Under the pieces are notes generated by a model. It saw only the letters and a list, made by a program, of their open reading frames with translations, was not told the DNA's origin and did not search any database. The position numbers were made by a program, and so were the translations under genes. Of a DNA stretch of 64,000 nt, positions 9,091 to 18,259 are shown one piece after another (position 1 is the stretch's first letter; every line of letters begins with the position of its first letter). This DNA comes from Acidovorax sp. NCPPB 4044 (GTDB lineage Bacteria; Pseudomonadota; Gammaproteobacteria; Burkholderiales; Burkholderiaceae_C): NCBI RefSeq assembly GCF_028069655.1, contig NZ_JAMCOS010000001.1, positions 3,812,001-3,876,000 on the forward strand. Reading direction: 5' to 3'.

Positions 9091-10215
9091 TTGATTTCTT
9101 CCGTCGCCACCGAACGCTGCATCGGCCTCATGTCGGGCACCTCGCTCGACGGGGTGGACGGCGCGCTGGTGGAGTTCTCGGACGGGGGGTTGCGCGTGGC
9201 CGGATTCCAGTCAGCGCCGTTGGCACCGGATCTCAAGGCCGAACTGCTCGCGCTCAACACCGTCGGCGCCGATGAACTGCACCGCGCCGCGCTGGCCGCC
9301 AACGCCCTGGTGCGCACATACACCGAGGTCGTTCAGCGGCTGCTCGAAGCCGCCTGTCTTGCACCGTCCGACATCCGCGCCATCGGCGCACACGGGCAGA
9401 CCGTGCGGCATCGGCCCGGCCTCTACGACGGAACGGGCTACACGATCCAGCTCAACAGCCCTGCCCTGCTCGCCGAGCGCACGGGCATCGCCGTGGTGGC
9501 CGATTTCCGGAGCCGCGACGTGGCGGCCGGCGGCCAGGGAGCGCCGCTGGTCCCGGCTTTCCACCAGGCCGTTTTCGGACGCGCCGGCACCACGGTGTGC
9601 GTGCTGAACATCGGCGGCATCGCCAACCTCAGCGTGCTGGGCGCGGATGGCGACGTGCTGGGTTTCGACTGCGGACCGGGCAACGCGCTGATGGACCACT
9701 GGTGCGAACGCCACACCGGCCAGCCCTACGATGCCGACGGCGCCTGGGCGGCACAGGGCCAGGTCATTCCCGCGCTGCTGGACCGTTTGCTGGCAGAGCC
9801 CTACCTGCACCAGCCTCCACCCAAGAGCACGGGCCGGGACTTGTTCCACGCCGACTGGCTCTGTGGCCATCTGCAGGCGCTGCCTGCCGCGGCGCCGGTG
9901 GACGTGCAAGCCACCCTCACCGAGTTGACGGCGCGCGCTTGCGCGCTCGACGTCGAACGGCATGGCCGTGCCAGCAGGCAATTGGCCGTCTGCGGGGGCG
10001 GAGCGCGCAACAGGCATTTGATGTGCCGCCTGGCGGCCCTGCTGCCCGCAGTGCAGGTGCAGGCGACCGATGCGCTGGGCTTGCTTTCCCAACAGGTCGA
10101 GGCCGCCGCGTTCGCCTGGCTCGCCTACCGTGCACTGCAGCACCAGCCCGGCAATTTGCCGCAGGTCACGGGCGCCGCCGGCCCGAGGATCCTCGGCGCG
10201 CTCCATCCTGCCTGA
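9091..10215 (+). CDS. anmK: Anhydro-N-acetylmuramic acid kinase
   Basis: Cytoplasmic kinase of peptidoglycan recycling; converts 1,6-anhydro-MurNAc to MurNAc-6-phosphate with ATP. The N-terminal phosphate loop GLMSGTSLDGVDG, the QGAPLVPAFH segment and FDCGPGNALMDHW identify the family. A TTG start at 9091 gives 374 residues, close to the E. coli enzyme; a GTG at 9046 would add 15 residues that look non-conserved. It follows the M23 peptidase gene and is convergent with the MFS gene. Confidence 0.93.
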   Translation: MISSVATERCIGLMSGTSLDGVDGALVEFSDGGLRVAGFQSAPLAPDLKAELLALNTVGADELHRAALAANALVRTYTEVVQRLLEAACLAPSDIRAIGAHGQTVRHRPGLYDGTGYTIQLNSPALLAERTGIAVVADFRSRDVAAGGQGAPLVPAFHQAVFGRAGTTVCVLNIGGIANLSVLGADGDVLGFDCGPGNALMDHWCERHTGQPYDADGAWAAQGQVIPALLDRLLAEPYLHQPPPKSTGRDLFHADWLCGHLQALPAAAPVDVQATLTELTARACALDVERHGRASRQLAVCGGGARNRHLMCRLAALLPAVQVQATDALGLLSQQVEAAAFAWLAYRALQHQPGNLPQVTGAAGPRILGALHPA

Positions 10216-10258
10216 CGCTGCCGAGGCGCCACGCCACGCCCGGAATTTTCCGCGGCTA

Positions 10259-11716
10259 CTAGCCCTGGCCGGACACCTCGGGCCCTTCCCGCGGCGGCAC
10301 GCGGGCCTCCTGTGGCAACTGCCAGAACACGGCCGCCGAAGCCACCGTGATGAAATCCACCGTCAGGAACGTGGACTGGAACGCATGCAGCACCGCGCCC
10401 GGCACCTGCGCACCACCGTACGCCTGGCTCCATTCCGACAGCACCGCACCAGCCACCGCCACACCCAGGCTCATGGCCAGCATCTGCACCATCGACAGCA
10501 GGCCGTTGCCGCTGCTGGCACTGGCCCCGTCCAGATCCTTGAGCGTGATGGTGTTCATGCCCGTGAACTGCAGCGAGTTCACCGCGCCGAAGGCAGCCAG
10601 CTGCAGAACCTGCCAAGCCAGCGGCCAGGCAGGATCGCGCAGAGCGAAGCTCGCCATCAACAGGCCCAGCACGGCGGTGTTGCCGACCAGCACATTGCGG
10701 TAGCCATGACGCCGGATGAGCGGGGCCGCGGCGCGCTTCATGGCCATGCCTGCCAGGGCCGCGGGCAGCATCATCAGCCCGGCATGCAGGGGCGAATACC
10801 CCAGCAACAGCTGCAGCGACACGGGGATCAGGAACGGCATCGCACCGCTGCCCAGCCGGCAGAACAGATTGCCGAGCAGCCCCACCGATAGCGTCCGCAC
10901 CCTGAACAGCTGCGGCGAGTACAGCGGCCGTTCGTGCCGAGCGGCATGCAGCCAGTACACGACCAGCGCCACGAGCCCGCCGACTCCCAGCGCCGCAGCG
11001 CCCCCGCGCCCCACGACGCCGGCGGCCTCGATCGAAAGCGAGATCGATACCATGCCGAAAGCCAGCAGCACGTATCCGGCCAGATCGAAACCGTCGACCT
11101 TCGGCGCCCGCACATTGGGCATGAACCGCGCAGTGGCCAGAAAACCGGCCACCCCCACCGGCAGGTTGATGAGGAACACCCAGTGCCACGACGCGCTCTG
11201 CACCAGCCAGCCGCCCAGCGTCGGCCCAAGCAGTGGACCGATCAACCCGGGAATGGCGACGAAGCTCATCGCCTCCAGGAACTCGCCGCGCGGAAAGGTG
11301 CGCAGCACCGCGAGCCGCCCCACCGGAAGCAGCAGCGCACCGCCCAGCCCCTGCAGCACCCGCGCCGCCACCAGTTCCCCGAGGTGCCGCGATGCCGCGC
11401 ACGCCAGTGACCCCAGCGAGAACACCGCGATGGCGAACAGGAACACCTTGCGCGTCCCGAAGCGGTCCGCCAGCCAGCCCGACGCGGGAATCAACATGGC
11501 CATCGTGAGCGAATAGGCAACGATCACCGACTGCATGCGCAGCGGGCTTTCGCCGAGGCTGCCGGCCATGGCCGGCAGGGCCGTGTTGACGATGGTCGCA
11601 TCCAGGGTCTGCATGAAAAAGCCCACGGCCACGATCCAGAGCAGAATGCGGCGCTCCGGGGCCTGGACCGGTGGCGGCACGGGTAACTCGGTATGGGCGC
11701 TGGGCGACAGAGACAT
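10259..11716 (-). CDS. MFS multidrug transporter, MdtD-like (DHA2 family)
   Basis: Inner-membrane drug/proton antiporter of 485 residues with about 14 hydrophobic segments. Sequence features shared with E. coli MdtD include FFMQTLDATIVNTALP, GWLADRFGTRKVFL (motif A), LQGLGGALLLPVGRL, LLGPTLGGWLV (motif C) and MNTITLKDL. The start at 11716 is chosen by family length; another ATG is at 11725. It lies downstream of erpA on the same strand but is separated by the erpA terminator, so it needs its own promoter. The substrate is unknown. Confidence 0.9.
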   Translation of the reverse strand: MSLSPSAHTELPVPPPVQAPERRILLWIVAVGFFMQTLDATIVNTALPAMAGSLGESPLRMQSVIVAYSLTMAMLIPASGWLADRFGTRKVFLFAIAVFSLGSLACAASRHLGELVAARVLQGLGGALLLPVGRLAVLRTFPRGEFLEAMSFVAIPGLIGPLLGPTLGGWLVQSASWHWVFLINLPVGVAGFLATARFMPNVRAPKVDGFDLAGYVLLAFGMVSISLSIEAAGVVGRGGAAALGVGGLVALVVYWLHAARHERPLYSPQLFRVRTLSVGLLGNLFCRLGSGAMPFLIPVSLQLLLGYSPLHAGLMMLPAALAGMAMKRAAAPLIRRHGYRNVLVGNTAVLGLLMASFALRDPAWPLAWQVLQLAAFGAVNSLQFTGMNTITLKDLDGASASSGNGLLSMVQMLAMSLGVAVAGAVLSEWSQAYGGAQVPGAVLHAFQSTFLTVDFITVASAAVFWQLPQEARVPPREGPEVSGQG

Positions 11717-11732
11717 GACTCGCATCCGGGAA

Positions 11733-11758
11733 CAAAAAAGCCGCCCTCGGGCGGCTTG
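11733..11758 (-). terminator. Rho-independent terminator of erpA
   Basis: Minus-strand hairpin AAGCCGCC / GGCGGCTT with a 4-nt loop, followed by a run of T. It separates erpA from the MFS gene. Confidence 0.9.
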
Positions 11759-11775
11759 GATTAACTCGGCACGGA

Positions 11776-12141
11776 TCAGGCCGAAAAGCTCGATCCACAA
11801 CCACAGGTGGTGGTTGCATTGGGATTCTTGATGACGAACTGCGCGCCCTGCAGGTCTTCCTTGTAGTCGATCTCGGCACCCACGAGGTACTGGTAGCTCA
11901 TGGCATCGATGAGCAGCGACACGCCGTTCTTGGTCATGGTCGTGTCGTCTTCGTTCGTGATCTCGTCGAACGTGAAGCCGTACTGGAAACCGGAGCAACC
12001 GCCGCCCTGCACGAAGACACGCAGCTTCAGATCGGGGTTGCCTTCCTCGGCTATGAGGTCCGCCACCTTGGCGGCAGCACTGTCGGTGAAGACAATGGGG
12101 GCGGGCATTTCGGTCTGGACGTTATCGGCTACTGCACTCAT
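11776..12141 (-). CDS. erpA: Iron-sulfur cluster insertion protein ErpA
   Basis: A-type carrier that delivers [4Fe-4S] clusters to apo-enzymes, including those of isoprenoid synthesis. It has 121 residues, with the three cluster Cys in [11 protein letters not shown] and the C-terminal CGCGSSFSA. The ATG at 12141 has the usual N-terminal extension of betaproteobacterial ErpA. Bactofilin lies upstream on the same strand, and a terminator follows the gene. Confidence 0.96.
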   Translation of the reverse strand: MSAVADNVQTEMPAPIVFTDSAAAKVADLIAEEGNPDLKLRVFVQGGGCSGFQYGFTFDEITNEDDTTMTKNGVSLLIDAMSYQYLVGAEIDYKEDLQGAQFVIKNPNATTTCGCGSSFSA

Positions 12142-12206
12142 GGGGATGTCTCCGGTGGGGGAGGAAATGGCCTCCGATACTACTGCAAGGTCGTTTTCGT
12201 GACCGG

Positions 12207-12608
12207 TCAGCCGGCGTTTGACGCCAATTTGAGTGTGGGCTTTTCCTCGACCAGAACGGTCGAAGGGCTCATCTGCCCGGCGATCGTGGCGCCCTGGTGC
12301 ATCTCCAGGGCCTTGTAATGCACGTTGCCCGTGATCCGCGCCTTGGGCTGCAGTTCGAGCAACTCCGCCGCATGCACCGGGCCGATCACCGTGCCGTTGA
12401 TGATCACGTGGGCGGCATGCACCGCACCTTCCACACGCGCCGACTCCGACACCACGAGGATCGTGGGCTGCTCCCCGCTCTGGGCGCGTACATCTCCCGC
12501 GACCTCGCCATCGATGCGCAATCCTTCGGCAAACACCACCTCGCCGTTGATGCGGGTGCCATGCGCGATGAGGCTCTTGATGGGGGGCTGCTTCTTGCGG
12601 GAAAACAT
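12207..12608 (-). CDS. Bactofilin (polymer-forming cytoskeletal protein)
   Basis: Small filament-forming protein of 133 residues. The central right-handed beta-helix (about 13-112) shows the repeated small and hydrophobic steps typical of bactofilins ([58 protein letters not shown]). There is a basic N terminus (MFSRKKQPP) that may bind membrane. Bactofilins scaffold wall enzymes. It lies between a predicted membrane coiled-coil protein (DUF6776) and erpA. A second bactofilin is at 45985-46572. Confidence 0.93.
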   Translation of the reverse strand: MFSRKKQPPIKSLIAHGTRINGEVVFAEGLRIDGEVAGDVRAQSGEQPTILVVSESARVEGAVHAAHVIINGTVIGPVHAAELLELQPKARITGNVHYKALEMHQGATIAGQMSPSTVLVEEKPTLKLASNAG

Positions 12609-12722
12609 GGCTGAAATCTCCTCATTGGATGCCGGCCCGCCCTGTCCGCACTCCCATGCGAGGGTCTGGCGCCGACGGCGCAGCGCTGCCGTGCGGCAGC
12701 GCCGGTGTGCCGGGTATACGGC

Positions 12723-13433
12723 TCACTGCATCGGGAAATGGTGGGTGGCGCGTACCGCGTTGCCCTCCAGGACCCGGGCGGTCACGGTTTTTACCACGGC
12801 ATTGGCAGGAATCTCCGACAGCCCCTCCACCCGCCGGTAGTGTTCGAACTGCAGGGCCTGGCTACCGCCCGGCAACAGCTGTGTCCACGGCTTGCCGTCC
12901 CGGGTTCCCTCGGCCTGCAGCTCCATCCGACCCTTGAATTCGGGGGCGTTGCGCACCGGCTGTATCACCAGGATCTGCCAGCGCAACTGGCCCGCGCCGA
13001 TGGCTTCGACCTGCAGGCCGCGGATGCTGATGCCATCCGCCTTGCCTGCAGGAATCAGTTTCTCGAAGAATCCCAGGTCATCGCGCAGCGTCCGGTTGTC
13101 GGCCTCCAGTTGGCGTGTGCGTGCCATCACCCGCTCCAGAGCCGCACGCTCGGCTGTCAGCAGAGAGCCTTCGGCGCTGGTGGCATCGTGGCGGACCCGC
13201 GTTTCCTCGCGCAGCCGGATCACCTCCTGCCTCAGCTGGACCAATTCGTCGCGCGAGCGAGAATCCAGCCCCGCGATGCTCTTGCCGAACTCGAAGACCC
13301 ACAGAGCGACGGCTGCACACAATCCGATGAAGGCCGCCAGGACCATCCATCGCAAGGGCCAGGGCATGGCGCTGCGGACCGAAACCCGCGGCGCACTGAC
13401 TGTCAGACGGCGCCGAAGCAGCTTGAGTCGCAT
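12723..13433 (-). CDS. DUF6776-type membrane protein with coiled coil
   Basis: 236 residues: a basic N terminus, one membrane segment (about 29-48, WMVLAAFIGLCAAVALWVF), a coiled coil rich in Glu, Arg and Leu (about 56-118), then a beta-rich C-terminal domain. The topology predicts a periplasmic C-terminal domain. Function unknown. It lies just upstream of the bactofilin gene on the same strand, so it could be a membrane partner of bactofilin; that is inference from proximity. Confidence 0.8.
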   Translation of the reverse strand: MRLKLLRRRLTVSAPRVSVRSAMPWPLRWMVLAAFIGLCAAVALWVFEFGKSIAGLDSRSRDELVQLRQEVIRLREETRVRHDATSAEGSLLTAERAALERVMARTRQLEADNRTLRDDLGFFEKLIPAGKADGISIRGLQVEAIGAGQLRWQILVIQPVRNAPEFKGRMELQAEGTRDGKPWTQLLPGGSQALQFEHYRRVEGLSEIPANAVVKTVTARVLEGNAVRATHHFPMQ

Positions 13434-13472
13434 GTCGATACCTCTCCTTCAGGGACCACGGTTCGCGCAAAG

Positions 13473-13500
13473 CAAAAAACCGCCATGACGGCGGTTTTTC
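13473..13500 (-). terminator. Rho-independent terminator after rpsI
   Basis: Symmetric stem AAAAACCGCC / GGCGGTTTTT with a 5-nt loop, between rpsI and the DUF6776 gene. It ends the rplM-rpsI transcript. Confidence 0.9.
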
Positions 13501-13555
13501 GTAGCCGACAGCATCCACGCGGAGTGCTGTGCGGCCGGTTGCAGAGCAGCGAAGA

Positions 13556-13948
13556 TCAGCGCTTTGAGAACTGCTTGGCGCGGCGTGCGGAATGCAGACC
13601 GACCTTCTTACGCTCGACTTCACGGGCATCGCGGGTCACGAAGCCGGCTTGGCTCAGTGCGGGCTTCAGGGATGCGTCGTAGTCGATCAGAGCGCGGGTG
13701 ATGCCGTGGCGGGTAGCGCCGGCCTGGCCGGACTCACCGCCGCCGTGCACGTTGACCTGGATGTCGAACGTTTCGACATGGTTGGTCAGCGCGAGCGGCT
13801 GCTTGGCGATCATGATGGACGTCTCACGGCCGAAATACTGCTGAATGTCTTTGCCATTCACAGTGATCTTGCCGGAACCCTTCTTCAGAAACACACGAGC
13901 GACGCTGGACTTGCGACGGCCGGTGCCATTGTTCCATTCACCAATCAT
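13556..13948 (-). CDS. rpsI: 30S ribosomal protein S9
   Basis: Structural protein of the small subunit head, 130 residues. The family signature [25 protein letters not shown] stretch is present (residues about 68-86). The C-terminal tail [11 protein letters not shown] that reaches toward the P-site tRNA is intact. It lies 9 nt after rplM, in the universal rplM-rpsI operon. Confidence 0.98.
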   Translation of the reverse strand: MIGEWNNGTGRRKSSVARVFLKKGSGKITVNGKDIQQYFGRETSIMIAKQPLALTNHVETFDIQVNVHGGGESGQAGATRHGITRALIDYDASLKPALSQAGFVTRDAREVERKKVGLHSARRAKQFSKR

Positions 13949-13957
13949 GTCGGCTCC

Positions 13958-14386
13958 TTAGATTTCCAGCGCCTTGGGCTGCTGAGCGGTGTGCGGATGT
14001 TCCGCGCCGCCGTAGACCTTGAGCTTCTTGATCATGGCGTAGCCCAGGGGGCCCTTGGGCAGCATGCCCTTGACAGCCTTCTCGAGTGCGCGGCCGGGGT
14101 GCTTGGCCTGCAGATCGCGGAAGTTCGTCGCCGTGATGCCACCGGGATAGCCGGAATGGCGGTAGTACACCTTGTCCAGGGACTTGGTGCCGGTGACCTT
14201 GAGCTTGGAGGCGTTGATGATGACGATGAAATCGCCGGTATCGACGTGAGGCGTGTAAATGGCCTTGTGTTTGCCGCGCAGACGGAGAGCAACTTCGCTG
14301 GCTACTCGTCCGAGGACCTTGTCGGTCGCGTCAATCACAAACCACTCGTGCACAACCTCAGCGGGCTTTGCGCTGAACGTAGTCAT
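13958..14386 (-). CDS. rplM: 50S ribosomal protein L13
   Basis: Early-assembling large-subunit protein of 142 residues. It starts [11 protein letters not shown] and carries [18 protein letters not shown] and the signature [23 protein letters not shown]. First gene of the rplM-rpsI operon, with a promoter about 130 nt upstream. Confidence 0.98.
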   Translation of the reverse strand: MTTFSAKPAEVVHEWFVIDATDKVLGRVASEVALRLRGKHKAIYTPHVDTGDFIVIINASKLKVTGTKSLDKVYYRHSGYPGGITATNFRDLQAKHPGRALEKAVKGMLPKGPLGYAMIKKLKVYGGAEHPHTAQQPKALEI

Positions 14387-14512
14387 GAGTTTCTCTTTTC
14401 AAGGGAGAGGGTTTGGCGGTCCTTTTCCACGGTCGGTGCTTCTCTGGGTGGAAGCCTCTTAGGTGGCTGTGAAACCTCGCCGCGGGACCTGGTATTCGCT
14501 GCGAAGCCCGCC

Positions 14513-14542
14513 ATTATACGAAACCGTTTCACCAGGAGGCAA
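14513..14542 (-). promoter_or_regulatory. Sigma-70-type promoter for rplM-rpsI
   Basis: Minus strand: TTGCCT, 18-nt spacer, TATAAT, about 125 nt before the rplM ATG, leaving room for a long leader. It lies next to the 3' end of the upstream kinase gene. Confidence 0.65.
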
Positions 14543-16457
14543 GCAGGCTCATTGCGACAGCATGAGCCTGCGGCGCTCCTCGGCTTCCAGGCGGCGGCGG
14601 TTCTCGACGCACAGGGGGTGGTTTGCCACGGCAGGGCGCTGGCATTCCTGGTGAATGCACATGGGTTTCGCCAGGAAGCCCGCATCCGCGCAGGCCTCGT
14701 CGGGGCCCGCCACGCGGGGCGCAGGGCGCGCCGCGGCCACGGGTGCGGCCGCCTCCGCCGGGGCCGCAGGCGCGGACGGCGCAGCCGCAGCAGCCACTCC
14801 GGGTTCCGAAGCCTTGCGGGCCGGCGGACGGGCGCGGGGGGGTCGAAGCGGCGGCCAGGGCAAGGCCGGGCGGCACCGATACCGGCGACGATGCGGCTGG
14901 CGCCGGGCCTGCGGGCTGTGCGCCGTCCACGGCGGCCACCGCGGCGTCGGATGCCGCATCGGACGGGGCCCCGGCTGCAGGCACCGGTTCTGCCGTCTCG
15001 ACGATGATTTCTTCTTCGGGCGTGCGCGGTGCAGCCACCGGCTTCGCCTCGGGTTGCTGCATCCACACGGCGCCGCCGGCCGCCACGGCAAGGAGGGCCA
15101 GTGCCGCGGCGGCGAACCATGCGCGGGGCCACTTGCCGGGCGCGCGCTGGCGGGGGCCGCCTTCCTGCGCGTCGCTGGCAGCCGCTCGGGGCGCTCCATG
15201 CACCACCGTGGGCTCGAACACGGAGTCTCCCGCGTCCACCGCACTGTCGAGGAATACCGTGTCGCCCCCCGTGTCCTGGGCATGGGCGGGTGCCGCAGGG
15301 GGTTCCGCGCTCCGCCGGGCCACCACGGCCGCCGCAGGCGCGGGAGTGGACAGGACAGCCGCCATGGGCGCCGGCATCGACACGCCGGACATCGGCGCGG
15401 GCACCGACGTGATGTCGATCATGGGCACGGCGACGCCCGCCCCGCGGCGATCCGCCGGCTCGACCCAGATATCGCCCAGTTCGGCGCGGAAATCGAACTG
15501 CCCCATGCCTTCGGGCGGCACGGTCATGTCGATGGCGCGCAGGAATTCGTCGATGCTCTGTGGCCGCTCTTCGGGCTGCAGGGCGAGTGCCTGCGAGATC
15601 CCGGCGACGAACGGGGCGGAGTAATCCACGCCGAACTGCCGGCGCACCGTCTTCGCGACGCGCGAAAAAGGAACCATCCGGTCGCGGATGGCGCGCAGCG
15701 TGGCCGGCAGCGGGGTGTCGTTGCACAGGCAGCCGTGCATCACCGCCCCGACGGAATACAGATCGCTCCAGGGCCCCTGCCGCAGGTCGTTGCCTTCGTC
15801 GTTGTACTGCTCGATGGGTGCGTAATTGACCTTGAGCACCGCGGTGAGCCGGTGTGAATGGTCGGTGATCGCATGCCGTGCGGCGCCCAGGTCGAGCAGC
15901 ACGGGCGGCCCGGAATCCTGCAGGAAGATGTTGTCCGGCGAGATGTCGCGGTGCAGCGTCTGACCGTCGTGCAGCACGCGCAGGGCGCCCAGCACGGACC
16001 ACAGCACCTTGCGCAGCCAGGCCTCGGGCGGCGGCGTCCGCATGTGGGCGCGCGCCTGCTTGAGGGTCATGCCCGTGTAGAGCGGCATGACCATGTAGGC
16101 GGTCTGGTTGGCTTCCCAGAACCGGAAGACCTTCACCAGGGACGGGTGGTCGAACTGCGCCAGCAGCCGCGCTTCGGCCACGAAGGAAGCCAGTCCGGCC
16201 TGGAACGACTGCTCGTGGGAGGACGAACGCACCCAGAGCGACTGCCCCTGCGCCCGGGCCGCGAGTGCCGTGGGCATGTATTCCTTGATGGCCACGAACC
16301 GCAGCAGCGAGTGGTCGAAAGCCTTGTAGACCATGCCGAAGCCGCCGACACCGAGCAGCGACACCACCTCGAATTCGCCCAGGCGCGCCCCGGCCGACAA
16401 GGCATCCACGTGGTGGACATCGCCCGGAGGTTCGGTGACAAGGGATGGAGCGGACAT
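14529..16457 (-). CDS. Serine/threonine protein kinase with a C-terminal frameshift
   Basis: Transmembrane Hanks-type kinase starting at 16457 (MSAPSLV). Kinase domain about 30-300: GVGGFGMVY P-loop, catalytic Lys in VAIKEY, HRDISPDN catalytic loop, and DLG in place of DFG. A Pro/Ala-rich segment follows, then one membrane helix (about 445-465) and an extracytoplasmic tail. As written, the frame leaves its natural path at a run of seven C (coding strand, 14836-14842). One C fewer restores the frame used by the Cys-bearing ending (DEACADAGFLAKPMCIHQEC to RRRLMLSQ) that stops at 14549; the sequence as given instead ends at 14529 with an Arg/Pro-rich tail. The cause may be phase variation, a mutation or a sequence error. 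Confidence 0.85.
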   Translation of the reverse strand: MSAPSLVTEPPGDVHHVDALSAGARLGEFEVVSLLGVGGFGMVYKAFDHSLLRFVAIKEYMPTALAARAQGQSLWVRSSSHEQSFQAGLASFVAEARLLAQFDHPSLVKVFRFWEANQTAYMVMPLYTGMTLKQARAHMRTPPPEAWLRKVLWSVLGALRVLHDGQTLHRDISPDNIFLQDSGPPVLLDLGAARHAITDHSHRLTAVLKVNYAPIEQYNDEGNDLRQGPWSDLYSVGAVMHGCLCNDTPLPATLRAIRDRMVPFSRVAKTVRRQFGVDYSAPFVAGISQALALQPEERPQSIDEFLRAIDMTVPPEGMGQFDFRAELGDIWVEPADRRGAGVAVPMIDITSVPAPMSGVSMPAPMAAVLSTPAPAAAVVARRSAEPPAAPAHAQDTGGDTVFLDSAVDAGDSVFEPTVVHGAPRAAASDAQEGGPRQRAPGKWPRAWFAAAALALLAVAAGGAVWMQQPEAKPVAAPRTPEEEIIVETAEPVPAAGAPSDAASDAAVAAVDGAQPAGPAPAASSPVSVPPGLALAAASTPPRPSAGPQGFGTRSGCCGCAVRACGPGGGGRTRGRGAPCAPRGGPRRGLRGCGLPGETHVHSPGMPAPCRGKPPPVRREPPPPGSRGAPQAHAVAMSLLASW

Positions 16458-16676
16458 AGGCAACGGCAGAAAATCAGGAAACCGGGCAGCGCGGCGAGGC
16501 GGCGCCACCGCGCGCCGCGGGTTTCGGAGCGCACGAATGGCCGCCATCATGCAGCAACCGGGCCCCGGACGGGCAACAAAGCGCATCCCGGCAAGTGCAA
16601 AGCGCCCGGCAATCTGCGTTCTTCGTCCGGTTTTCACCACCCGGGACGCCCGGCGGGCTGGTTACCATCGGAGCTT

Positions 16677-17573
16677 ATGTTCAGTTATCGCCACGCCTTC
16701 CATGCGGGCAACCATGCCGATGTGCTCAAACACACGGTGTTGATCGCCACCCTGCAACACCTGACGCAGAAAGACGCAGCACTGACCGTGCTCGATACCC
16801 ATGCCGGAGCGGGCCTTTTCCGCCTGGATGGGGACTATGCCGCCACCAGCGGCGAAGCGGCCGACGGCATCCTGCGCCTTGCGGCTTCCGCCCTGCCCCA
16901 GGGCACCGTGCTGGCCCCTGCGCTGCAGGCCTACGCGGATTTGGTGAAAGAGTTCAACACCGGCAGCGCCTCCAAGGTCTATCCGGGCTCGCCGTTCATC
17001 GCGCAGCGGCTGCTGCGCGGCCACGACAAGCTGAAGCTGTTCGAACTCCATCCGACGGACCTGCGCTCGCTGGCGGGCAATGTGGCCCAGCTCGAAGCCG
17101 GGCGGCAGGTGGCGGTGCTGCACGAAGACGGTTTCGAGGGCATCCGCAAGTTCCTGCCTCCGCCCTCGCGGCGCGGCCTGGTCCTGTGCGACCCGAGCTA
17201 CGAGATCAAGAGCGACTACGGCCGCGTCCAGGACATGCTGGCAGAGGCGCTGCGGCGCTTCGCCACGGGCACCTATGCCGTGTGGTACCCCATCATTCCG
17301 CGGCCGGAAGCCCACGATCTGCCCAAGCGCCTGAAGACACTGGCGGTGCGTGCCGGCAAGCCCTGGCTGCACGCGACCCTGACGGTGAAGTCCAGCAAGA
17401 TCACGGCCGGCGCGGACGGTACGCAGCGGCGCCCCGGGCTGCCGGCCAGCGGGATGTTCCTGGTCAACCCGCCCTTTACCCTGAAAGCGGCCCTGCAGCC
17501 GGCACTGCCGCAGATGGCGAAACTGCTGGCGCAGGACGAGCACGCCACCCACACCCTCGAATCCGGCGGCTGA
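16677..17573 (+). CDS. rlmJ: 23S rRNA (adenine2030-N6)-methyltransferase
   Basis: Methylates A2030 of 23S rRNA with S-adenosylmethionine. The start at 16677 gives 298 residues. The family opening MFSYRHAFHAGNHADVLKH, the SAM-binding LDTHAGAGLF (about 41-50) and the catalytic DPSYE motif are present. Divergent from the kinase gene; convergent with rlpA. Confidence 0.96.
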   Translation: MFSYRHAFHAGNHADVLKHTVLIATLQHLTQKDAALTVLDTHAGAGLFRLDGDYAATSGEAADGILRLAASALPQGTVLAPALQAYADLVKEFNTGSASKVYPGSPFIAQRLLRGHDKLKLFELHPTDLRSLAGNVAQLEAGRQVAVLHEDGFEGIRKFLPPPSRRGLVLCDPSYEIKSDYGRVQDMLAEALRRFATGTYAVWYPIIPRPEAHDLPKRLKTLAVRAGKPWLHATLTVKSSKITAGADGTQRRPGLPASGMFLVNPPFTLKAALQPALPQMAKLLAQDEHATHTLESGG

Positions 17574-17599
17574 GCGATAGCGGGCCGCGACCCGCAGGC

Positions 17600-18259
17600 T
17601 CACGAGCCCGGGCAGGGCTCGTCCGGGTCGGAGGGCGCCGGGCTCAGCACCACCGGCTTGATGCCCAGCCCCAGCAGGCCCAGCGACTGCGCCGCCGCCC
17701 GGCTGAGGTCCACGATGCGGCCGGGGGAATGCGGGCCGCGGTCGTTGATGCGCACCTGCACCGAGCGCCCCGTGACCAGGCTGCGCACGCACACCCGGGT
17801 GCCGAACGGCAGCGTACGGTGCGCCGCGGTGAAATCGTTCATGTCGAAGCGTTCGCCGCTCGCCGTGCGCCGGCTATGGAAACGCGCGCCGTACCAGGAG
17901 GCCATGCCCTCTTCCCCGAAGTCGGACAGATCGCCTTCGGGGTCGCGGGCGGCGCCGGGCCGCTCGTCCGCAGGCGCCCGCTCGCTCGGCGGCGCTTCCC
18001 GCTCGGGAGGCGTGCTGTCCTTCTCTTTATCGGGTGGGGCACGCGGTGCCGCAGGGCGCGGCGCGCGGGGTGCGGGCTTCGCGGCCCGGCCTTCCCCGGC
18101 AGCCTCCGGGGGCGCCGGAGCGGATGGCGGCACGGCATCGGGGACCGGGGTGGGCGCGACAGCGCAGGCCGTGAGCATGGCGCACAGCACGAAAGCCCCC
18201 AGCCCGGCGCGATGCCGCAGCGATTCAGCGCTGGCAGCGCGATGCAAAAGCCTCTTCAA
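17600..18259 (-). CDS. rlpA: RlpA-family septal ring lipoprotein / lytic transglycosylase
   Basis: Outer-membrane lipoprotein that acts on denuded peptidoglycan. 219 residues, with a signal peptide ending in lipobox LTAC (about 29-32), a long Pro/Ala/Glu-rich linker (33-115) and a C-terminal double-psi beta-barrel (GMASWYGARFHSRRTASGE, THRTLPFG-like AHRTLPFGTRVCV, RINDRGPHSPGRIVDLS). No SPOR domain. The first 35 nt overlap the 3' end of the upstream 206-residue gene. Confidence 0.92.
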   Translation of the reverse strand: MKRLLHRAASAESLRHRAGLGAFVLCAMLTACAVAPTPVPDAVPPSAPAPPEAAGEGRAAKPAPRAPRPAAPRAPPDKEKDSTPPEREAPPSERAPADERPGAARDPEGDLSDFGEEGMASWYGARFHSRRTASGERFDMNDFTAAHRTLPFGTRVCVRSLVTGRSVQVRINDRGPHSPGRIVDLSRAAAQSLGLLGLGIKPVVLSPAPSDPDEPCPGS

